Shown piece by piece: positions 5,767-8,716 of a stretch of 8,716 bases of DNA. How positions within the stretch are numbered: the stretch's first letter is position 1; every line of letters begins with the position of its first letter. Below the pieces are notes generated by a model, which ran no database searches, was not told the DNA's origin, and saw only the letters and a program-made list of their open reading frames with translations. Source of the stretch: Rhodoluna sp. (GTDB taxonomy: Bacteria > Actinomycetota > Actinomycetes > Actinomycetales > Microbacteriaceae). The translations under genes and the position numbers were made by a program. The stretch lies in assembly GCA_026393335.1 (NCBI GenBank), contig JAPLAJ010000032.1, forward strand, positions 1-8,716, read 5' to 3'.

Positions 5767-6726
5767 ATGATTCTAGTTATTGGCGAAGCACTAATTGACC
5801 TAATCGAGTCCAGAGAGACTAAAGGTCAGTTCCAAGCAGTAGTTGGAGGAGCTAACGCTAACGTAGCTCTAGCTCTAGCTAGAAGAGGAACAGATCACCA
5901 GTTCCTAGCAAGAATCTCCTCAGATAGATTCGGCATCCTAATCAAAGACAGACTTGTCTCTAACAACGTAAACATGGATTACATCATCAACACAGATGAA
6001 CCAACAACACTCGCAGTAATAAGTGTTAATGCTCAAGGCTCCCCTACATACAACTTCTATACCAATGGAACAGCTGACTGGGGTTGGACTAAAGAAGAAC
6101 TACCAACCAAAGAAAAAGTAAAGAACCTTAATGCCAATGCCATATCTTTTGGCTGTCTAACCATGGCCATGGAGCCAGGCAATCTAGTTATTGAAGCCTG
6201 GGCTAAAGAACTACAGAATGATCTAACAATCTCTCACGACATCAACATCCGAGCAGCACTTGGCTTTGACAGAAACAAGGAAAGAGAAAGAGTTGAGAGA
6301 GTCAACTCTTTCTCACACATCATCAAAGCCAGTGATGAAGACATCGAGTGGCTCTATGACCTAAAGCCAGAAGCAGACCTAACAGAGATCATCAACTCTT
6401 GGATTAACAACACAGACAAGATTGTTCTCCTAACCAGAGGATCCCAAGGAACAAGAATCTATAGAAACAACGAAACCATAGATGTTCCAGCAAGAAAGAT
6501 CCAGGTAGTAGACACCGTAGGAGCAGGAGACACCTTCGTAGCTAACCTCCTAGGCCAACTAGAAGACAACAACTATCTAGGCGAAAACGCCCTAACCAAA
6601 CTAGCTTCCCTAACTAACCAATACCTAGCCGAATACGTACGTATCGCAGGAGTCGCAGCAAGCATCGCGTGTGAGAGAGCTGGTTGTGAGCCTCCTACTT
6701 TGGATGAAGTTCAACTTCACCTGTAA
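5767..6726 (+). CDS. PfkB-family carbohydrate kinase (fructokinase-like)
   Basis: A 319-residue cytoplasmic kinase of the ribokinase/PfkB fold that transfers phosphate from ATP to a sugar. The N-terminal strand VIGEALIDLI (4-13) gives the substrate-binding Asp11, and the first signature is VVGGANANVALALARRG (25-41). The second signature, DTVGAGDTF (249-257), holds the GAGD anion hole and the catalytic base D255. HDINIRAALG (157-166) corresponds to the DPNxRxxLW segment of bacterial fructokinases, with Pro replaced by Ile. Length is normal. Fructose is the best guess, but other sugars cannot be excluded. The ATG has only a poor GAAG upstream and a TAAACT box ending 6 nt before it, suggesting a leaderless mRNA. 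The gene uses CTA (Leu) and AGA (Arg) heavily, unlike the genes to its right. Confidence 0.93.
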   Translation: MILVIGEALIDLIESRETKGQFQAVVGGANANVALALARRGTDHQFLARISSDRFGILIKDRLVSNNVNMDYIINTDEPTTLAVISVNAQGSPTYNFYTNGTADWGWTKEELPTKEKVKNLNANAISFGCLTMAMEPGNLVIEAWAKELQNDLTISHDINIRAALGFDRNKERERVERVNSFSHIIKASDEDIEWLYDLKPEADLTEIINSWINNTDKIVLLTRGSQGTRIYRNNETIDVPARKIQVVDTVGAGDTFVANLLGQLEDNNYLGENALTKLASLTNQYLAEYVRIAGVAASIACERAGCEPPTLDEVQLHL

Positions 6727-6728
6727 GC

Positions 6729-6752
6729 TGCAATTGTCTTGAAAGGATTGCA
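6729..6752 (+). promoter_or_regulatory. Inverted repeat placing the ribosome binding site of the next gene in a loop
   Basis: TGCAAT (6729-6734) and ATTGCA (6747-6752) are perfect 6-bp arms around a 12-nt loop that contains GAAAGG, the ribosome binding site of the ATG at 6755. The stem is AT-rich and may be weak. It starts 2 nt after the kinase stop codon. Confidence 0.4.
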
Positions 6753-6754
6753 CT

Positions 6755-7069
6755 ATGGGAACACGAGGGGAAGATTGGGAAGAAGCGGAAATGCTGCGCG
6801 TTTTGGCCTACTATGCGAGCCTACAAGGCGGATCGTATTCCGACGAAGATGTTCAGAAACTGGCGAATAGGATGCCAAACAGAGGTCCTGCCACGATTAA
6901 GTTGAGAATTGCAAATTTTGTAGCTCGAGATCCTAAAATGAAAGAGGCAGGCCGGAAGGGGTTCTCTGGCGGTGGGAACAAAGCAACGGCATTCGTTCAG
7001 AAGTACTTACTGGATGATGGAAATTTTGACTTCGCAAAGTTACTGAGCGATTGTTCCAAATATTTGTAA
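6755..7069 (+). CDS. Orphan HNH-endonuclease-associated N-terminal domain protein
   Basis: A 104-residue soluble protein. It starts with a W-x-x-x-E pattern and an aliphatic/aromatic helix (WEEAEMLRVLAYYA, 8-21), then PNRGPATIKLRIANFVARDP (41-60) and GRKGFSGGG (66-74). From memory this matches the domain found before HNH nucleases and some other restriction endonucleases, with its typical R-x-x-x-S/A-V/I-x-M/L-K/R-L/I-x-N-F-x-x-x-D-P motif. That domain is thought to aid DNA or partner recognition. Here it ends at residue 104 and no HNH or other nuclease motif follows; the opposite-strand operon begins 3 nt later. It could be a remnant of a longer gene or a stand-alone adaptor. AAAGGA (6742-6747), 7 nt upstream of the ATG, supports the start. 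Confidence 0.75.
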   Translation: MGTRGEDWEEAEMLRVLAYYASLQGGSYSDEDVQKLANRMPNRGPATIKLRIANFVARDPKMKEAGRKGFSGGGNKATAFVQKYLLDDGNFDFAKLLSDCSKYL

Positions 7070-7072
7070 CCA

Positions 7073-7855
7073 TTACTTAGCTTTTGCAAAGTGCTTGTAG
7101 CTCTGGTCAAATAAGTCATCAATTAACTCTTGGAGTGAACTTTCGGGAAGCTGATCCAAGCTCCTAACAGACATAATTCGAACTACTCGCTTTAGTGCAT
7201 CACGATAAATCTTGTTGTTTTTGTCCTTCAGCCTTATTTTGTATGTTGCCTTGAGGCATGCTACTGCCACTCTTGGATTGCTTGCGACATTCACTCTTTC
7301 AAAAATAGCGACAGCGATATCCTCTGTTAGTTCAGAAATGAGAGCATCGTCCCAACTACAGAAGTAACCTCTAGCCCATGGCTGCCTAAAAACGTTTCTG
7401 TATCCTCCTAGGTGCCTATCGTACTTAGGATTGTTTCCAGTGTTTGGGTAGCGCCAATTCGCTACGTCCGGGGCAACGTAGAGAGTGATGTAATTCCAAA
7501 CTTCATCTCTAGAGGATTCATATAGACCCAAGGGGAAAATTTCTAATCCATCCGTCGAAAGCCCTCTGTCAAAGGCCGTTGCCTGCTTTTCCGTAGCTGC
7601 GGATTTTGGATCAAAAACTAATTTTCCTTGGCACGAGGAAGCCAATTTCAGAATCGCAGCGCGCATATTTGCATAGTCATCATCTGTAAGCCGACTATTC
7701 AACTCCGAAGGTTGATAATACTCATAAGCTACTTTGAATGCGGAGTTGGATTCTTCCGAAGAGTCTTTATGCTCGTAGCCTGAAGCTACAAGCTCTTCGA
7801 GTCGTCTCTCCGCTTGAATTTTTTCTGGAATCTGTCTTGCATATTTAGTCGTCAT
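7073..7855 (-). CDS. DUF6339-like protein, putative component of a defence-type operon
   Basis: A 260-residue soluble protein. The segments EVWNYITLYVAPDVANWRY (118-136), RHLGGYRNVFRQPWARGY (147-164) and LTEDIAVAIFERVNVASNP (176-194) recall the family annotated as DUF6339, whose function is unknown; this is recognition from memory, not a search. Charged residues are frequent but no nuclease or ATPase motif is seen. The open frame extends upstream to 8083, but I chose ATG 7855 because it overlaps the upstream gene's stop by 4 nt (ATGA), has GGTGG 7 nt upstream, and avoids 76 extra residues lying over the upstream gene. The genes are thus translationally coupled and probably act together. Its end is 3 nt from the stop of the convergent HNH-associated gene. 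Confidence 0.8.
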   Translation of the reverse strand: MTTKYARQIPEKIQAERRLEELVASGYEHKDSSEESNSAFKVAYEYYQPSELNSRLTDDDYANMRAAILKLASSCQGKLVFDPKSAATEKQATAFDRGLSTDGLEIFPLGLYESSRDEVWNYITLYVAPDVANWRYPNTGNNPKYDRHLGGYRNVFRQPWARGYFCSWDDALISELTEDIAVAIFERVNVASNPRVAVACLKATYKIRLKDKNNKIYRDALKRVVRIMSVRSLDQLPESSLQELIDDLFDQSYKHFAKAK

Positions 7856-8691
7856 TTGAGAGCCACCAACCTCGCGGCACGATCCTGCAATATGGCTCGA
7901 ACATGACTTGGCTTGTTCTGCACATAATGCAAAATATCTGCATACAATGGCTGAGAATTTCCAAAAATCGAGTGAACGACTCGAGCTGAAGTCTGAATCA
8001 GGCTTCCAGGGCATTGGTTCAGTTCTGTCATTGCCATGGAAAGAGCATCTTCGTTTTGGACAATCAAGAGCAATGACTCCCACATAAAATCTACGCAGTA
8101 TTGCATTTGGTACATTGGGTCACTTTGAATTTTTGCGTAGCTTTCTACACTCAAATTTACCTGAATGGCGGTCGATACCGATGCAAATCTCCATTCATCT
8201 AGGTCTTCCGGAACTGTTGAAGTGATTTCCCACAGTGCTTTTTCTTTCAAGCCTTCAAATTTTACCAACTGAACGTTTGCCCTTGGGCTATCTCCTTCAA
8301 GCTCTGCCAGGAAATCCCAAGTTTCAATCACGTCAAATGAGCTCGGGGATAGTGGTGATGAACTGGCACCTGGATCTAGACATACGACTACAACCTCTAC
8401 CACCAAATAGCCACCCATGGTTCTGTCCATTAAATCCAACATAAAAGTATTGGAGCCAGAAACAAGAGTAACAATTTCGGACACAGACTTAATTTTCGTG
8501 AGTCTGGAGAATGCGGTTACATAAACTCCAATCGAAGCGTCAGAACCTAATTCCATGTCTGCTAATGCAGCTCTCAAATCAAGTTCTAAACTGCCTTCGA
8601 TTTTTGTGACTTCAGCTTGGTGCCAATGCTCCACTCGAATTGGCTCGTCTGCCATAATCTTTCCGTTTATTGAGACTATTGGTTGTGCCAT
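7852..8691 (-). CDS. Unrecognised protein, first visible gene of the two-gene operon (start uncertain)
   Basis: As written, 279 residues. I do not recognise the family. The N-terminal half (about 1-145) alternates hydrophobic strands (ASIGVYVTAF, 52-61; GGYLVVEVVVVCL, 93-105) and looks beta-rich; the C-terminal half (150-279) looks helical. There is no transmembrane segment or known catalytic motif. The start is unsure: the frame stays open to the window edge beyond ATG 8691, whose only Shine-Dalgarno-like sequence (GAGGAG, 8711-8716) is about 19 nt away. ATG 8655 (residue 13) has GGAAAG close upstream and is a good alternative. The stop overlaps the start of the DUF6339-like gene by 4 nt. 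It probably belongs to a longer operon starting outside the window; a defence role is inferred only from its neighbours. Confidence 0.7.
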   Translation of the reverse strand: MAQPIVSINGKIMADEPIRVEHWHQAEVTKIEGSLELDLRAALADMELGSDASIGVYVTAFSRLTKIKSVSEIVTLVSGSNTFMLDLMDRTMGGYLVVEVVVVCLDPGASSSPLSPSSFDVIETWDFLAELEGDSPRANVQLVKFEGLKEKALWEITSTVPEDLDEWRFASVSTAIQVNLSVESYAKIQSDPMYQMQYCVDFMWESLLLIVQNEDALSMAMTELNQCPGSLIQTSARVVHSIFGNSQPLYADILHYVQNKPSHVRAILQDRAARLVALK

Positions 8692-8716
8692 AAAAGATGG
8701 GACCAGATAGCTCCTC

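Noticed and set aside
7856..8083. Extension of the DUF6339-like gene to ATG 8083
   Set aside because: It would overlap the upstream gene by 232 nt. The added 76 residues look like an out-of-frame translation, and the ATGA overlap at 7852-7855 is a typical coupled start.

Overview
The window looks like chromosomal DNA from a low-to-moderate-GC actinobacterium, possibly one of the small planktonic lineages. Three things point that way. The DEAD-box helicase has the GRGxTGSGKT and DEADHMxDLGF wording typical of actinobacterial RhlE-like helicases. A small redoxin resembles mycoredoxins. Several genes lack a Shine-Dalgarno sequence and instead carry a TANNNT box 6-8 nt before the start codon, as expected for leaderless mRNAs. 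The exact genus cannot be read from the sequence.

Left region (1-2331, minus strand): a long DEAD-box RNA helicase, open at its 3' end (683 codons visible, no stop). It has a disordered, charged N-terminal extension of about 250 residues containing 16-residue tandem repeats. A 282-bp non-coding leader with a candidate promoter and several inverted repeats precedes it.

Middle region (2332-6726): four minus-strand and three plus-strand genes. A HAD sugar-phosphatase-like gene and a CGDC redoxin form a tight pair (3-nt gap). Next to them is a single-pass membrane protein whose apparent promoter has a 10-bp G tract inside the -35/-10 spacer, the layout of a phase-variable promoter. Two small three-helix membrane proteins follow on the plus strand; the first has its ribosome binding site folded into a hairpin with a CCUCC segment. 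An eight-helix membrane protein (minus) and a PfkB-family sugar kinase (plus) are divergently arranged. The phosphatase and the kinase suggest sugar-phosphate handling, but nothing shows that they work together.

Right region (6727-8716): accessory in character. A 104-residue protein matches the domain normally found N-terminal to HNH endonucleases, but has no nuclease domain. It converges, with a 3-nt gap, on a two-gene minus-strand operon with a 4-nt stop/start overlap. The downstream gene of that operon resembles DUF6339; the upstream gene is unrecognised. This pair looks like the downstream end of a larger operon entering from beyond base 8716, possibly a defence or restriction-related operon of the Z1/DUF4420 type. 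That last step is inference.
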